Positions 45,361 through 54,702 of a DNA stretch of 64,000 bases are shown in pieces; the first letter of the stretch is position 1; every line of letters starts with the position of its first letter. The stretch lies in assembly GCA_963839645.1 (NCBI GenBank), contig CAWIVZ010000002.1, forward strand, positions 62,001 through 126,000, read 5' to 3'. This DNA comes from PALSA-911 sp963839645. Its GTDB lineage: Bacteria > Pseudomonadota > Alphaproteobacteria > Acetobacterales > Acetobacteraceae. The notes under the pieces were generated by a model that was given only the letters and a program-made list of their open reading frames with translations, was not told the DNA's origin and searched no databases. The translations under genes and the position numbers were made by a program.

Positions 45361-46008
45361 ATGAAAACATCAAAGGCGGAAATAATTCGCGAATACGGGC
45401 CCTTTCCCGAGGCCGAACAGGTCCACGGAGTCTCGTTCGACGGCAAGCATGTCTGGTTCGCGTCCGGAAACCGACTGAACGCCTTCGATCCGGAGAATGG
45501 CAAACAGCGGCGCTCGCTCGACGTCGCCGGGCATGCGGGCACCGCGTTCGACGGTGAGCATCTGTTCCAGATCGCCGAGAACCGCATCCAGAAGATCGAT
45601 CCGACGACTGGACGCATACTCACCTCAATCCCGGCGCCGGGCGGCGGCGACTCGGGACTCGCCTGGGCCGAAGGCACTCTCTGGGTGGGCCAGTATCGGG
45701 AGCGGAAGATCCATCAGATCGACCCGGAGACCGGAGCGATTCTTCGCACCATCGAATCCAATCGCTTCGTCACCGGGGTCACCTGGGTCGATGGCGAGAT
45801 GTGGCACGGTACCTGGGACGACGACGAGAGTGATTTACGGCGGATCGATCCGCAAACGGGAGAAGTTCTGGAGCGAATCGAGATGCCGCGCGGCATCACC
45901 GTATCGGGGCTCGAATCCAACGGCAGCGATCAGTTCTATTGCGGAGGTGGAAGCAGCGGCAAGGTAAGAGCCGTCCGCCGGCCCAACCGAGGGTCCAGAG
46001 TGGCTTGA
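45361..46008 (+). CDS. beta-propeller protein, glutamine-cyclotransferase-like
   Basis: 215 aa with four or five repeats of about 45 residues: EQVHGVSFDGKHVWFASGN, GHAGTAFDGEHLFQIAENR, DSGLAWAEGTLWVGQYRER and TGVTWVDGEMWHGTWDDDE, each followed by I-DPxTG. That is the YVTN/glutamine cyclotransferase-like propeller pattern. No signal peptide. AGGATGG precedes ATG 45361. It begins 10 bp after the helix-turn-helix gene, so they share a transcript. Shorter than a closed 7-blade propeller, so it may be a partial or dimerising form. Confidence 0.72.
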   Translation: MKTSKAEIIREYGPFPEAEQVHGVSFDGKHVWFASGNRLNAFDPENGKQRRSLDVAGHAGTAFDGEHLFQIAENRIQKIDPTTGRILTSIPAPGGGDSGLAWAEGTLWVGQYRERKIHQIDPETGAILRTIESNRFVTGVTWVDGEMWHGTWDDDESDLRRIDPQTGEVLERIEMPRGITVSGLESNGSDQFYCGGGSSGKVRAVRRPNRGSRVA

Positions 46009-46390
46009 GGACTATTGGCCAATGTCGCTGGGCCCAGATCGTCTTTCACACGCTGCTCTATCCCATTCCACTTCACAGCATGCCCCCTACTCCCACTCGA
46101 TTGTTTTCAGCGATCATAATACGTTGATCTAACGAAGCAAATTTTTCCGCGCGCAATGAAGAACCGTCTGCCCGATCCGTCGGAAATTTGCGCTCTTGAA
46201 TTCAAAGCAGAATTTCGCCGATTTGGAATCGAACTCGATTTCAGCGACTATCGACATCGATCAGTCGATTTTCAAAATCTGCGGCGAAAGCGATGTCATC
46301 AGCTTGGTCTGAAAGAAGACCGTCAGCTCCTGCGGCAACAGCTGCAGATCGCTACCGGCCGGAATTACCAGATGGCTGGGTCCCCTGCTG
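46009..46390. other. 382-bp intergenic region, lower GC
   Basis: Noticeably more AT-rich than the surroundings. An 81-codon frame at 46156-46401 has a few plausible residues but no ribosome site and no recognisable family. I see no hairpin with a T-run. It marks the right border of the DUF899-propeller block and may be a leftover of inserted DNA. Confidence 0.4.
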
Positions 46391-47284
46391 TTACGTCTTG
46401 ATGAAGTCGACGAAGGCGCGAAGCGGTGCGGGCAGGAGCCGTCGGCCCGGATAGTAGAGGAATGGCCCCGAGAAGCTTTGCCACCAGGGCTCCAGCACGG
46501 GCACGAGCGTGCCGTCATCGAGATGAGGGCTTAGCCAATCTTCGAAGAGATGGATGATACCGATCCCTGCGACGGCGGCGCTCGTCGCCAGCTCCATCGC
46601 TGCGCCGAGCCGCACCACCAACGGGCCAGAAGGATCGACCCGGACCACCTCGCCCTCGCGTTCGAATTCCCAAACGGGCATTGCGCCGCCGGCGAACTGA
46701 CCGCGAAGACAGGCATGGGCAAGCAGGTCACGCGGATGCTCGGGCCGGCCGCGCGCCGCGAGGTATCCGGGGGATGCGGCGGTGGCGAAGCGCTGGACAC
46801 GCGGGCCGATCGGCACCGCGATCATGTCCTGCTCCAGCCGCTCATCATAACGGATCCCGGCTTCGCAGCCCGCCGCGAGCACGTCCACAAAGCTGTCCTC
46901 AACGATGACCTCCAACCGAATCTCCGGATAGGCTTTCAGGAACGGCGCCACGATTGCGGGGAGGATCAGACGAGCGACGTTCGCCGGCACGTTGAGCCTG
47001 AGCGTTCCGGCCGGCCGATCGCGAAAAGCGTTCACGACGTCCATCGCCGCCTCGATCTCACCGAGCGCAGGAACGAGCCGTTCGAGCAAGCGGGCGCCCG
47101 CTTCGGTCGGAGCGACACTGCGCGTGGTGCGGTTGAGCAACCGGACGCCCAGCCTGGATTCGAGCCGTCCGACGGCCTCGCTCAGGCTGGAGGCCGAGAC
47201 GCCGCTCGTCCGCGCCGCTTCGCGAAATCCCTTGGCTTTCGCCACCGAAACGAAAGCAGAGAGATCATCCAGTTCCACCGCCAT
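46391..47284 (-). CDS. LysR family transcriptional regulator
   Basis: 297 aa. The N-terminal winged HTH is LDDLSAFVSVAKAKGFREAA, SGVSASSLSEAVGRLE and LGVRLLNRTTRSVAPTEAG. The effector domain covers residues 90-295. The subgroup with PIGPRVQRFATAASPGYLAARG is of the type that controls adjacent aldo-keto reductases and dehydrogenases. It is divergent from the aldo-keto reductase gene, with a 96-bp shared region that is the likely operator. Confidence 0.9.
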   Translation of the reverse strand: MAVELDDLSAFVSVAKAKGFREAARTSGVSASSLSEAVGRLESRLGVRLLNRTTRSVAPTEAGARLLERLVPALGEIEAAMDVVNAFRDRPAGTLRLNVPANVARLILPAIVAPFLKAYPEIRLEVIVEDSFVDVLAAGCEAGIRYDERLEQDMIAVPIGPRVQRFATAASPGYLAARGRPEHPRDLLAHACLRGQFAGGAMPVWEFEREGEVVRVDPSGPLVVRLGAAMELATSAAVAGIGIIHLFEDWLSPHLDDGTLVPVLEPWWQSFSGPFLYYPGRRLLPAPLRAFVDFIKT

Positions 47285-47380
47285 TGTTCGCTATTCCGCA
47301 CGACCTGTGCTGATTATAGGGGATTATCGCGCGACGCCAAGCCATCCATATTCCCGGCGTCATCACACGGGAGACCTCAC

Positions 47381-48343
47381 ATGACCGACCCCACCGCCGC
47401 GGGTACCTTCCCGCTGGGCAACCGCACCGTGAACCGTATGGGCTATGGCGCGATGCAGCTCGCCGGACCCGGCGTCTTCGGACCGCCCAAGGATCGCGAT
47501 GCCGCGCTCGCCGTGTTGCGACAAGCCGTGGCAAGCGGCGTCAATCACATCGACACCAGCGACTTCTACGGTCCGCACATCACCAACCAGATCATTCGCG
47601 ACGCGCTTCATCCCTATCCGGACGACCTTGTGATCGTGACCAAGGTCGGCGCGCTGCGGGACGAAGACGCATCGTGGAACCCGGCGATGACGCCCGCCGA
47701 GCTGACGCGCGCGGTTCACGACAACCTGCGCAACCTCGGCCTCGACGTGCTGGAGACCGTCAACCTGCGCATCATGGGACAGGACCACGGCCTGAGCGAA
47801 GGATCGATCGAGGCACCGCTCACCGTGCTTGCCGAGCTTCAGCGCCAAGGCCTGATCCGCCACCTGGGCTTGAGCAACGTCACATCCACCCAGCTAAAGC
47901 AGGGGCGCAGCATCGTGGAGATCGTCTGTGTGCAGAACCATTACAACCTCGTCCATCGCGACGATGACGCGCTGATCGACGAACTGACGCGTTTGGGCAT
48001 CGCCTACGTGCCGTTCTTCCCGCTCGGCGGTTTCACGCCACTGCAATCGACAGCGTTGTCCGATGTCGCCAAGTCCCTCGACGCGACGCCGATGCAGGTG
48101 GCGCTGGCCTGGCTGCTGCACCGCGCGCCCAACATCCTGCTGATTCCCGGCACGTCGTCGCTCGATCATTTGCGCGAGAACCTTGCAGCGGCCAAACTTG
48201 CGCTGTCGGAAGAGGTGCTCGCGCGGCTGAACGAAATCGGCAAAGCCGTCGCCTTGGGGAGACGGTCGCACACGATGACGGGACAGGCGCAATCCGCATC
48301 CGGCGATGAGGGCGTTCATCGACTGTCTACTGGATCTCGATAA
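47381..48343 (+). CDS. aldo/keto reductase
   Basis: 320 aa (alpha/beta)8 NADPH-dependent reductase. NRMGYGAMQLAGPGVFGPPKD, GVNHIDTSDFYGPHITNQII (Asp and Tyr of the tetrad), LVIVTKVGALRD (Lys), and GLIRHLGLSNVT are typical. LIPGTSSLDHLRENLAAAKL is the cofactor end. GGGAGA before ATG 47381 marks the start; the frame continues upstream into the antisense of lysR. Probably regulated by the divergent LysR protein. Confidence 0.92.
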   Translation: MTDPTAAGTFPLGNRTVNRMGYGAMQLAGPGVFGPPKDRDAALAVLRQAVASGVNHIDTSDFYGPHITNQIIRDALHPYPDDLVIVTKVGALRDEDASWNPAMTPAELTRAVHDNLRNLGLDVLETVNLRIMGQDHGLSEGSIEAPLTVLAELQRQGLIRHLGLSNVTSTQLKQGRSIVEIVCVQNHYNLVHRDDDALIDELTRLGIAYVPFFPLGGFTPLQSTALSDVAKSLDATPMQVALAWLLHRAPNILLIPGTSSLDHLRENLAAAKLALSEEVLARLNEIGKAVALGRRSHTMTGQAQSASGDEGVHRLSTGSR

Positions 48344-48416
48344 ATGAACGAGAGCTATCGCGAACAATCGACAGGTGAAGCCGCCTGCAATAGCCGACCG
48401 CATCCGAACCTATCCT

Positions 48417-48452
48417 AAATCACTCCCACTCACTCCCAAATCACTCCCACTC
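48417..48452. repeat. tandem duplication of the guaA 3' end
   Basis: AAATCACTCCCACTC occurs at 48417-48431 and again at 48438-48452, 6 bp apart. Read on the minus strand the second copy contains the last codons and stop of guaA (GAG TGG GAG TGA), so the first copy duplicates the gene end outside the coding region. Confidence 0.85.
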
Positions 48453-50033
48453 AATTGTCCCCGGCGGCTTGCTGGTGATGTCGTAGGTCACCCGATTGAT
48501 CCCGCGGACCTCGTTGACGATGCGGTTGGAGACGCGGGAGAGGAAGGCCATGTCGAAGGGATAGACATCCGCGGTCATGCCGTCGGTGCTGGTGACGGCG
48601 CGCAGTGCGCAGGCGAAGTCGTAGGTGCGGCCGTCGCCCATGACGCCGACGGTGCGGACGGGCAGCAATACGGCAAAGGCTTGCCAGATCGCATCGTAAA
48701 GGCCGGCGTTGCGGATTTCTTCGAGGTAGATGGCGTCCACCTTGCGGAGCAGATCGGCCTTTTCGCGGGTGATGGCGCCGGGGATGCGGATGGCGAGACC
48801 CGGACCGGGGAAGGGGTGGCGGCCGACGATGATCTCGGGAATGTCGAGCTCGCGGCCCAATACGCGGACTTCGTCCTTAAACAACTCGCGCAGGGGCTCG
48901 ACCAGTTGCATGCGCATGCGCTCGGGCAGTCCGCCGACATTGTGGTGCGATTTGATGGTGACGCTGGGGCCGCCGGTGAAGCTGACGCTTTCGATCACGT
49001 CCGGATACAACGTGCCCTGGGCGAGGAAGTCGGCGCCGCCGATCTTTTTCGCTTCTTCCTCGAACACCTCGATGAACAGACGTCCGATGGTCTTGCGCTT
49101 CAGCTCGGGGTCGGTGACGCCGTCGAGCTGGCCGAGAAACAGGTCGGACGCGTCGCGGTGGACCAGCTTGATGTTGAAGCGGTCACGGAAGGTGGTGACG
49201 ACGTCGTCGGCCTCGCCGTGGCGGAGTAGGCCGTGGTCGACGAAGATGCAGGTGAGCTGATCGCCGATGGCCTCGTGGATCAGCACGGCGGCAACCGACG
49301 AATCCACGCCGCCGGACAGGCCGCAGATCACGCGGCCGGAACCGACCTGCGCGCGGATGCGGTCGATCTGGGCCTGGCGGAAGCCGGCCATGGTCCAGCC
49401 GCCGGATAGGCCGCAGACGTTATGGGTGAAGTTGCGCAGCAGCTGGGCGCCGTGCGGGGTGTGCACGACCTCCGGGTGGAACTGCACGCCGTAGAATTTG
49501 CGGGCATCGTCCGCGATGGCCGCGTACGGCGCGCCCTCGCTGGTGGCGACGGTGCGAAAGCCCGGCGGCAGGCGAGTGACGCGGTCGCCGTGGCTCATCC
49601 AGACCTGCTCGCGCGCACCCTTGGGCCAGACGCCGTGGAACAGGGCGCAATCCCCGGTCACGTCGACGAAGGCGCGGCCGAATTCGCGGTGATCCGAGCC
49701 CAGGACCTCGCCGCCGAGCTGGGCGCAGAGCAACTGCTCGCCGTAGCAGATGCCAAGGACGGGGATTCCGGCCGCGAACACCATAGCGGGGGCGAGCGGG
49801 GCGGCGCCTTCAGTGACGGAGGCGGGGCCGCCGGAGAGGATGATGCCGCGCGGGGCGAAGGCGCGGATCCGCTCTGGATCGGCGGAAAACGGCCAGATTT
49901 CACAGTAGATGCCACTTTCGCGCAGGCGGCGGGCAATCAGCTGGGTGACCTGGCTGCCGAAATCCAGGATCAGGATGCGCTCGGCGGCGAGCGTGTCGGC
50001 GAGGGGGGTAATGGCGGGGGCGGGATCGGCCAT
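48441..50033 (-). CDS. guaA: GMP synthase (glutamine-hydrolysing) GuaA
   Basis: 530 aa, full length. It converts XMP to GMP with glutamine and ATP. The class I amidotransferase domain carries VLGICYGEQLL (catalytic Cys) and YGVQFHPEV with the His/Glu pair; the ATP-PPase domain has CGLSGGVDSSVAAVL (P-loop) and FVDHGLLR. The C-terminal dimerisation domain ends TYDITSKPPGTIEWE. The Cys motif has Glu where GICYGMQ or GICYGQQ is common. ATG 50033 gives the conserved length; an upstream extension to 50120 is not conserved. Confidence 0.96.
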   Translation of the reverse strand: MADPAPAITPLADTLAAERILILDFGSQVTQLIARRLRESGIYCEIWPFSADPERIRAFAPRGIILSGGPASVTEGAAPLAPAMVFAAGIPVLGICYGEQLLCAQLGGEVLGSDHREFGRAFVDVTGDCALFHGVWPKGAREQVWMSHGDRVTRLPPGFRTVATSEGAPYAAIADDARKFYGVQFHPEVVHTPHGAQLLRNFTHNVCGLSGGWTMAGFRQAQIDRIRAQVGSGRVICGLSGGVDSSVAAVLIHEAIGDQLTCIFVDHGLLRHGEADDVVTTFRDRFNIKLVHRDASDLFLGQLDGVTDPELKRKTIGRLFIEVFEEEAKKIGGADFLAQGTLYPDVIESVSFTGGPSVTIKSHHNVGGLPERMRMQLVEPLRELFKDEVRVLGRELDIPEIIVGRHPFPGPGLAIRIPGAITREKADLLRKVDAIYLEEIRNAGLYDAIWQAFAVLLPVRTVGVMGDGRTYDFACALRAVTSTDGMTADVYPFDMAFLSRVSNRIVNEVRGINRVTYDITSKPPGTIEWE

Positions 50034-50257
50034 GGAAGTCACCACTCCGGTTGGGATCGAGGGCTTGCAGCACTTCCAGCCGGTACGGGCAAGTACGGGC
50101 ACCCTATTGGCGCGGCCCAAACGGCAGGAAAGGGCTTCTAATGGTTCGTAAGACCGGGAACAATGGTGGGATCGGCCGGCGATGCAGTGGATCGCCGACG
50201 TCAGGGCCTTTACCGGCAGCCTTGCGGATTTGCTTCCCCGTCTGAAGGAGAGAGATC

Positions 50258-51313
50258 ATGGCCGAACCCTGGAATCGCTATGGACCGACTGCGGCGCGGC
50301 CGGAAGGGAAGAAGGGCCGCGACGTGCGCCCGGCCGGCATGACGATCGACATCCATTCCCACATTCTGATCGACGCGGCGGCCGACTACGTGCGGCCACA
50401 TCTGCCGAAGGTGGTTTCGTCGGCGGCGGAGGAGACGCAGGTGCTGACCGCGCAGCAGGGCAGGGAGCGGCATGCCAACCTGACGGACATGGCGTTGCGG
50501 CTGGGGGAACTGGACGCGATGGGGATCGACCGGCAGGTGGTGAAGCCGGCGCCGAACCAGTGCTATTACAAAGTGCCGGCGGATATCGGCGCCACGGCGG
50601 CGCGGATGGTCAATGACGGCATGGCCGCCTATGCGGCGCGGCGGCCGGACCGGTTCATTCCGTTCGGCACGGTGCCGATGCAGGATGGGGAAGCGGCGGC
50701 GGTGGAGCTAACGCGCTGTTCGCGCGAGTTGGGGTTCAAGGGCGTGCAGGTGCTCACCAACGTGGACGGGGCGGAACTGTCCGATCCGCGCTTCGCTGCG
50801 TTCTGGGCAAAGGCCGAAGAACTGGGCATGTTAGTCGTGATCCATCCGGCGGGCTTCACCCAGCCGCAACGATTTTCGCGGTTCTATTTCGACAACGTGA
50901 TCGGCAATCCGCTGGATACCACGGTGGCGCTGCATTACCTGATTTTCGACGGAGTGCTGGAACGCCATCCCGATCTGCGGATATTGGCGGTGCATGGCGG
51001 CGGGTATTTGCCGAGCTATTCCGGGCGGATCGATCATGCCTGGGGAGCGAGGTCCGATGCGCACGGCATGTTGCCGAAGCCGCCGAGCTCTTACTTGCGC
51101 AAGATCTGGTTCGACAGCGTCGTGTTCTCCTCGCATCAATTGGCGAATTTGGCTGCGGTGTTCGGAGCGGACCGGGTTTTGATGGGGACGGATTATCCCT
51201 ATGACATGGGGGATTACGATCCGATCGCGCATGTCGATTCAGTCGAGGGGTTTGACGAAGCGACGAAGGCGGCAATCGCCGGCGGGAATGCCCGTCGGCT
51301 GCTTGGGGTGTAA
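50258..51313 (+). CDS. ACMSD-like amidohydrolase family protein
   Basis: 351 aa TIM-barrel metal-dependent hydrolase/decarboxylase. TIDIHSHILID is the HxH metal motif, VIHPAGFTQP and ILAVHGGGYLPSYSGRIDHA supply further His ligands, and MGTDYPYDMGDYDP the Asp. This is the amidohydrolase_2 set containing 2-amino-3-carboxymuconate semialdehyde decarboxylase and gamma-resorcylate decarboxylase. AGGAGAGAG 3 bases before ATG 50258 marks the start. Probably acts on an aromatic ring-cleavage product or a benzoate-type acid. Confidence 0.87.
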   Translation: MAEPWNRYGPTAARPEGKKGRDVRPAGMTIDIHSHILIDAAADYVRPHLPKVVSSAAEETQVLTAQQGRERHANLTDMALRLGELDAMGIDRQVVKPAPNQCYYKVPADIGATAARMVNDGMAAYAARRPDRFIPFGTVPMQDGEAAAVELTRCSRELGFKGVQVLTNVDGAELSDPRFAAFWAKAEELGMLVVIHPAGFTQPQRFSRFYFDNVIGNPLDTTVALHYLIFDGVLERHPDLRILAVHGGGYLPSYSGRIDHAWGARSDAHGMLPKPPSSYLRKIWFDSVVFSSHQLANLAAVFGADRVLMGTDYPYDMGDYDPIAHVDSVEGFDEATKAAIAGGNARRLLGV

Positions 51314-51459
51314 GCGCAGCGAATTGTGACCATCAGGCCGGGTTTGATCCGAACTAAAACCTGGATGATCGTGATGCGGCGAGTTACCCTCGTGCAATGA
51401 CGTTAGCCGTCGTTGTCATAGCGCGTTCCGCGCTTCGCTGCTTCACCGGGAGAAACACC

Positions 51460-53148
51460 ATGGCTGAGAAGTCCAACGGCTGGTTTCTGGGAGCGCTCGC
51501 TCTCGGGTCGCTGCTGGCGACCGCGGTTGCGGCCGGTCCGGCGCAGGCTCAGGCGCCCGCATCCAAGCCGAATATCCTCGTAATCATGGGCGACGATGTG
51601 GGCTGGTTCAACATCGGCGCCTATCATCGCGGAATGATGTCCGGCAAGACGCCGAACCTGGACAAGCTGGCGTCCGAAGGCATGATGTTCACGGATTACT
51701 ATGCCGAGGCGAGCTGCACAGCCGGCCGGGCCAACTTCATTACCGGGGAATTGCCGCTGCGCACGGGGTTGACGACAGTCGGCCAGGCCGGTGCCGATGT
51801 CGGGCTGCCGGACCAGGCGGTAACACTGGCGACCGTCCTGAAGGCGCAAGGCTACGAAACCGGACAGTTCGGCAAGAACCATCTGGGCGATTTGAACAAA
51901 TACCTGCCGACGGTGCATGGCTTCGACGAGTTCTTCGGTTATCTGTACCATTTGGACGCGATGTCGGATCCGTACTGGTTCGACTATCCGCAGGACTGGA
52001 TCGACAAAACCGGCCCGCGAAATCTGGTGCATACCTGGGCGACCGATGTGGACGATCCCACGGTGCAGCCGCGCTGGGGCAAGGTCGGCAAGCAGAAGAT
52101 CGTGGATGAAGGCCCGCTGGCGCCGTTCCCGAACATGACCGGGCGGCAGAACTGGCAGGAAGGCCGCAAGGCCAAGTACGACATGGAGACCTTCGACGAC
52201 GTGCTGGTGAAGGCCAGCGAGGACTTCATGGACAAGGCGAAGAAGGACGGCAAGCCGTTCTTCGTGTGGCACAACACCACGCGCATGCACGTGTTCACCT
52301 ATATCCCGCCGAAATATCAGGCGATGATGAATCCCAAGAGCAACTATGGCCTGGAAGAGGCGGGCATGGCGCAGTTGGACGACAGTGTCGGCGCGCTGCT
52401 GCAGCATCTGAAGGATATCGGCGAGGCCGACAACACCATCGTCATCTTCACCACGGACAACGGCGCCGAGGTGTTCACCTGGCCGGATGGCGGCATGACG
52501 CCGTTCAAGGCCACCAAGGGCACGTCGTATGAAGGCGGCTTCAGGGTGCCGGCGATCATCCGCTGGCCGGGCAAGGTCAAGCCGGGTTCGGTGGAGAACG
52601 GCATCTTCTCCGGCCTCGACTGGCTGCCGACGCTCGCCGATGCGGCGGGTGCGCCCAACATCACGGACCAGTTGCTGAAGGGCGTGACGCTGGAGGGGCG
52701 CACCTACAAGAACCACCTGGACGGCTACGACCAGATGGATGTTCTGACGGGCAAGGGGCCGTCGGCACGTCATGAGGTGTTCTACTTCGCCGGCCCGCGG
52801 CTGGGGGCGCTCCGGATCGACGACTTCAAGTTCCAGTTCCTGCAGCAGCCCTATGGCTGGCCGGGCGAAAAGGTGACGACGGACATGCCGACGATCACCA
52901 ACCTGCGGCAGGACCCGTTCGAACGGACTTCCTCGATCCGGGGCGAGACCCTGAACAATATGGGGGGTGGCTATATGAACGACTTCATGGCCCGCGAGTT
53001 CTGGCGCTTCGTGCTGGTGCAGCAGGAGGTGGGGAAGCTGGCGCTGACGGCGATCGACTATCCGCCGATGCAGGCGCCGGCCTCGTTCAACCTGGAGGCG
53101 GTGAAGGCGCGGGTGGATGAGATGATGAAGGAGCATGAGGGCCAGTAG
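51460..53148 (+). CDS. arylsulfatase, exported
   Basis: 562 aa. A signal peptide (ALALGSLLATAVAAGPAQAQA) is followed by KPNILVIMGDDVGWFNIGAYH with the metal-binding Asp residues. EASCTAGRANFITGELP carries the CxAGR motif in which the Cys is converted to formylglycine. GQFGKNHLGDLNKYLPTVHGFDEF and TTDNGAEVFTWPDGG are also sulfatase signatures. GGGAGA before ATG 51460 gives the start. It hydrolyses sulfate esters in the periplasm and would need a formylglycine-generating enzyme elsewhere. Confidence 0.93.
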   Translation: MAEKSNGWFLGALALGSLLATAVAAGPAQAQAPASKPNILVIMGDDVGWFNIGAYHRGMMSGKTPNLDKLASEGMMFTDYYAEASCTAGRANFITGELPLRTGLTTVGQAGADVGLPDQAVTLATVLKAQGYETGQFGKNHLGDLNKYLPTVHGFDEFFGYLYHLDAMSDPYWFDYPQDWIDKTGPRNLVHTWATDVDDPTVQPRWGKVGKQKIVDEGPLAPFPNMTGRQNWQEGRKAKYDMETFDDVLVKASEDFMDKAKKDGKPFFVWHNTTRMHVFTYIPPKYQAMMNPKSNYGLEEAGMAQLDDSVGALLQHLKDIGEADNTIVIFTTDNGAEVFTWPDGGMTPFKATKGTSYEGGFRVPAIIRWPGKVKPGSVENGIFSGLDWLPTLADAAGAPNITDQLLKGVTLEGRTYKNHLDGYDQMDVLTGKGPSARHEVFYFAGPRLGALRIDDFKFQFLQQPYGWPGEKVTTDMPTITNLRQDPFERTSSIRGETLNNMGGGYMNDFMAREFWRFVLVQQEVGKLALTAIDYPPMQAPASFNLEAVKARVDEMMKEHEGQ

Positions 53149-53231
53149 ACGCGCCAGCGGTTCGGCGGGTGCGTCTGGCGTAGCCGCCGGCGGCGGTTGT
53201 GGCTTTCCTTTTCGGGTAAAGGGAAATTTCT

Positions 53232-54267
53232 ATGACCTTTCCTTCCGGGGAAGCGAGCCGCCGGCTGGTTCTGGGAGCTCTGGCGGCTATGCCCGCGATG
53301 TTCGTGGCTGCCGCGCGGGCGCAGACGGCCGGGCCGCTCGCGTCGTGGAATGACGGGCCGGCGAAGCAGGCGATCCTCGATTTCGTGACGTCGACGACCG
53401 ATCGTGCGAGCCCAGGTTTCGTGCCACCGGAGGAACGCATCGCCACGTTCGACCAGGACGGCACGCTATGGGTCGAGCAGCCGATGTACTCGCAGCTGGT
53501 ATATTGCCTGGACCGGGTGCCGGCAGTGGTGAAGGCCAGGCCGGACCTTGCCCGGGCCGAACCGTTCCGGACGGTTTTGTCTGGCGGCCGGGCGGCGATG
53601 ACGAAACTGACGATGAAGGACATCGAGGTCATTGCCGCCGCGACTCTGACCGGCATGTCCGTGGAGGCGTTTGCCGCGGATGTGGGGAAATGGCTGGAAA
53701 CCGCCCGAGATCCGCGCTGGAAGCGGCCTGTTCACGGAGTTGACCTACCTGCCGATGCAGGAGGTGATGCGGTATTTCCGGGCCAATGGCTACAAGACCT
53801 ATATCGTGACCGGGGGCGGGCAGGATTTCGTGCGCGTCTACTCCGAGCGGGTCTATGGCATTCCGCCCGAACAGGTGGTGGGCACGGCGGTCGGGACGAA
53901 GTTCGGTTATGGAAGCGACGGCAGACCGTTCCTGACGAAGGAGCCTCGGCTGTTGCTGAACGACGACAATGCCGGCAAGCCGGAGGGCATCCATCTGATG
54001 ATCGGCCGCCGGCCGCGCGCCGCGTTCGGCAACTCGGTGGGGGACCGGCAGATGCTGGAATACACCCGGGCGGGTGAGGGGATGCGGCTGTCTATGCTGG
54101 TTCTGCATGACGACCGGGAGCGGGAGTACGCGTACGGACCCGCCCAGGGATTGCCTGCCACGAGGATCGGGACCTTTACCCAGGCGCTGTTCGACGAGGC
54201 GAGGCAGCGGGGCTGGAACGTCATCAGCATGAAGAACGACTGGAAGCGGGTCTTTGCGTTTGACTAG
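53232..54267 (+). pseudogene. exported HAD-family hydrolase (one frameshift)
   Basis: About 345 codons. A signal peptide or Tat-like start (RRLVLGALAAMPAMFVAAARA), then a HAD-type motif ATFDQDGTLWVEQPMYSQ with the catalytic Asp pair. At 53727 an extra C breaks the frame; the continuation reads LFTELTYLPMQEVMRYF, YKTYIVTGGGQDFVRVYSE and AFGNSVGDRQMLEYT, the motif II and IV regions. It resembles the exported phosphoserine-phosphatase-like HAD group. It follows the arylsulfatase by about 80 bp, in a likely shared transcript. Confidence 0.82.
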
Positions 54268-54557
54268 GCCAGGGTGTGTACAATCACGGGGCCGGCGACC
54301 GCGGAGGCGGGGCCGGTGAGGAGGGGGGCCAGGCTCTGTTCGATCCATGCCAGGCCACGCTTGTTCGATTCTTCCGCGCCGGCGAAATCGTCGAAGATGC
54401 TGATCGCCGTTACGGTGTCGTCCGGCGCGTAGATCACGTAATAGGCCCGGAATCCCGGCACACCGCTGATGACCGGGATTGCTCCCTCCTTGATGGTGCG
54501 GGCCAGTTCTTCGGCCTTGCCGGCCTTTGCCTTGCCCTGGCGAATGGCTGCGTACAT
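54264..54557 (-). CDS. small protein, antibiotic-biosynthesis-monooxygenase-like fold
   Basis: 97 aa, probable dimeric alpha/beta barrel: MYAAIRQGKAKAGKAEELAR, IPVISGVPGFRAYYVIYAPDD and AISIFDDFAGAEESNKRGLAW. It resembles ABM-type or YdhR-like proteins, whose functions range from quinone oxidation to heme degradation to unknown. GGGGAGAGAACC before ATG 54557 is a good ribosome site. Its stop overlaps the HAD stop on the other strand. Confidence 0.65.
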   Translation of the reverse strand: MYAAIRQGKAKAGKAEELARTIKEGAIPVISGVPGFRAYYVIYAPDDTVTAISIFDDFAGAEESNKRGLAWIEQSLAPLLTGPASAVAGPVIVHTLA

Positions 54558-54702
54558 TGGTTCTCTCCCCGAAATTCAGGCCAAACCGCATTTCCGCCGC
54601 GCCGAGTTCGGCTGGTCGGTCGAGCTATCGGCCTTTGGTATGTGGACATGATTCGGCAGAGCGCAAGCGGAGTGAAATCTACCGGGCTAGCGGCAGGCTG
54701 GT

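Noticed and set aside
46156..46401. 81-codon frame in the AT-rich gap
   Set aside because: No ribosome site, no recognisable family, and it overlaps the end of lysR on the other strand.
51403..53136. 577-codon frame antisense to the arylsulfatase
   Set aside because: Composition-driven open frame with no conserved sequence.
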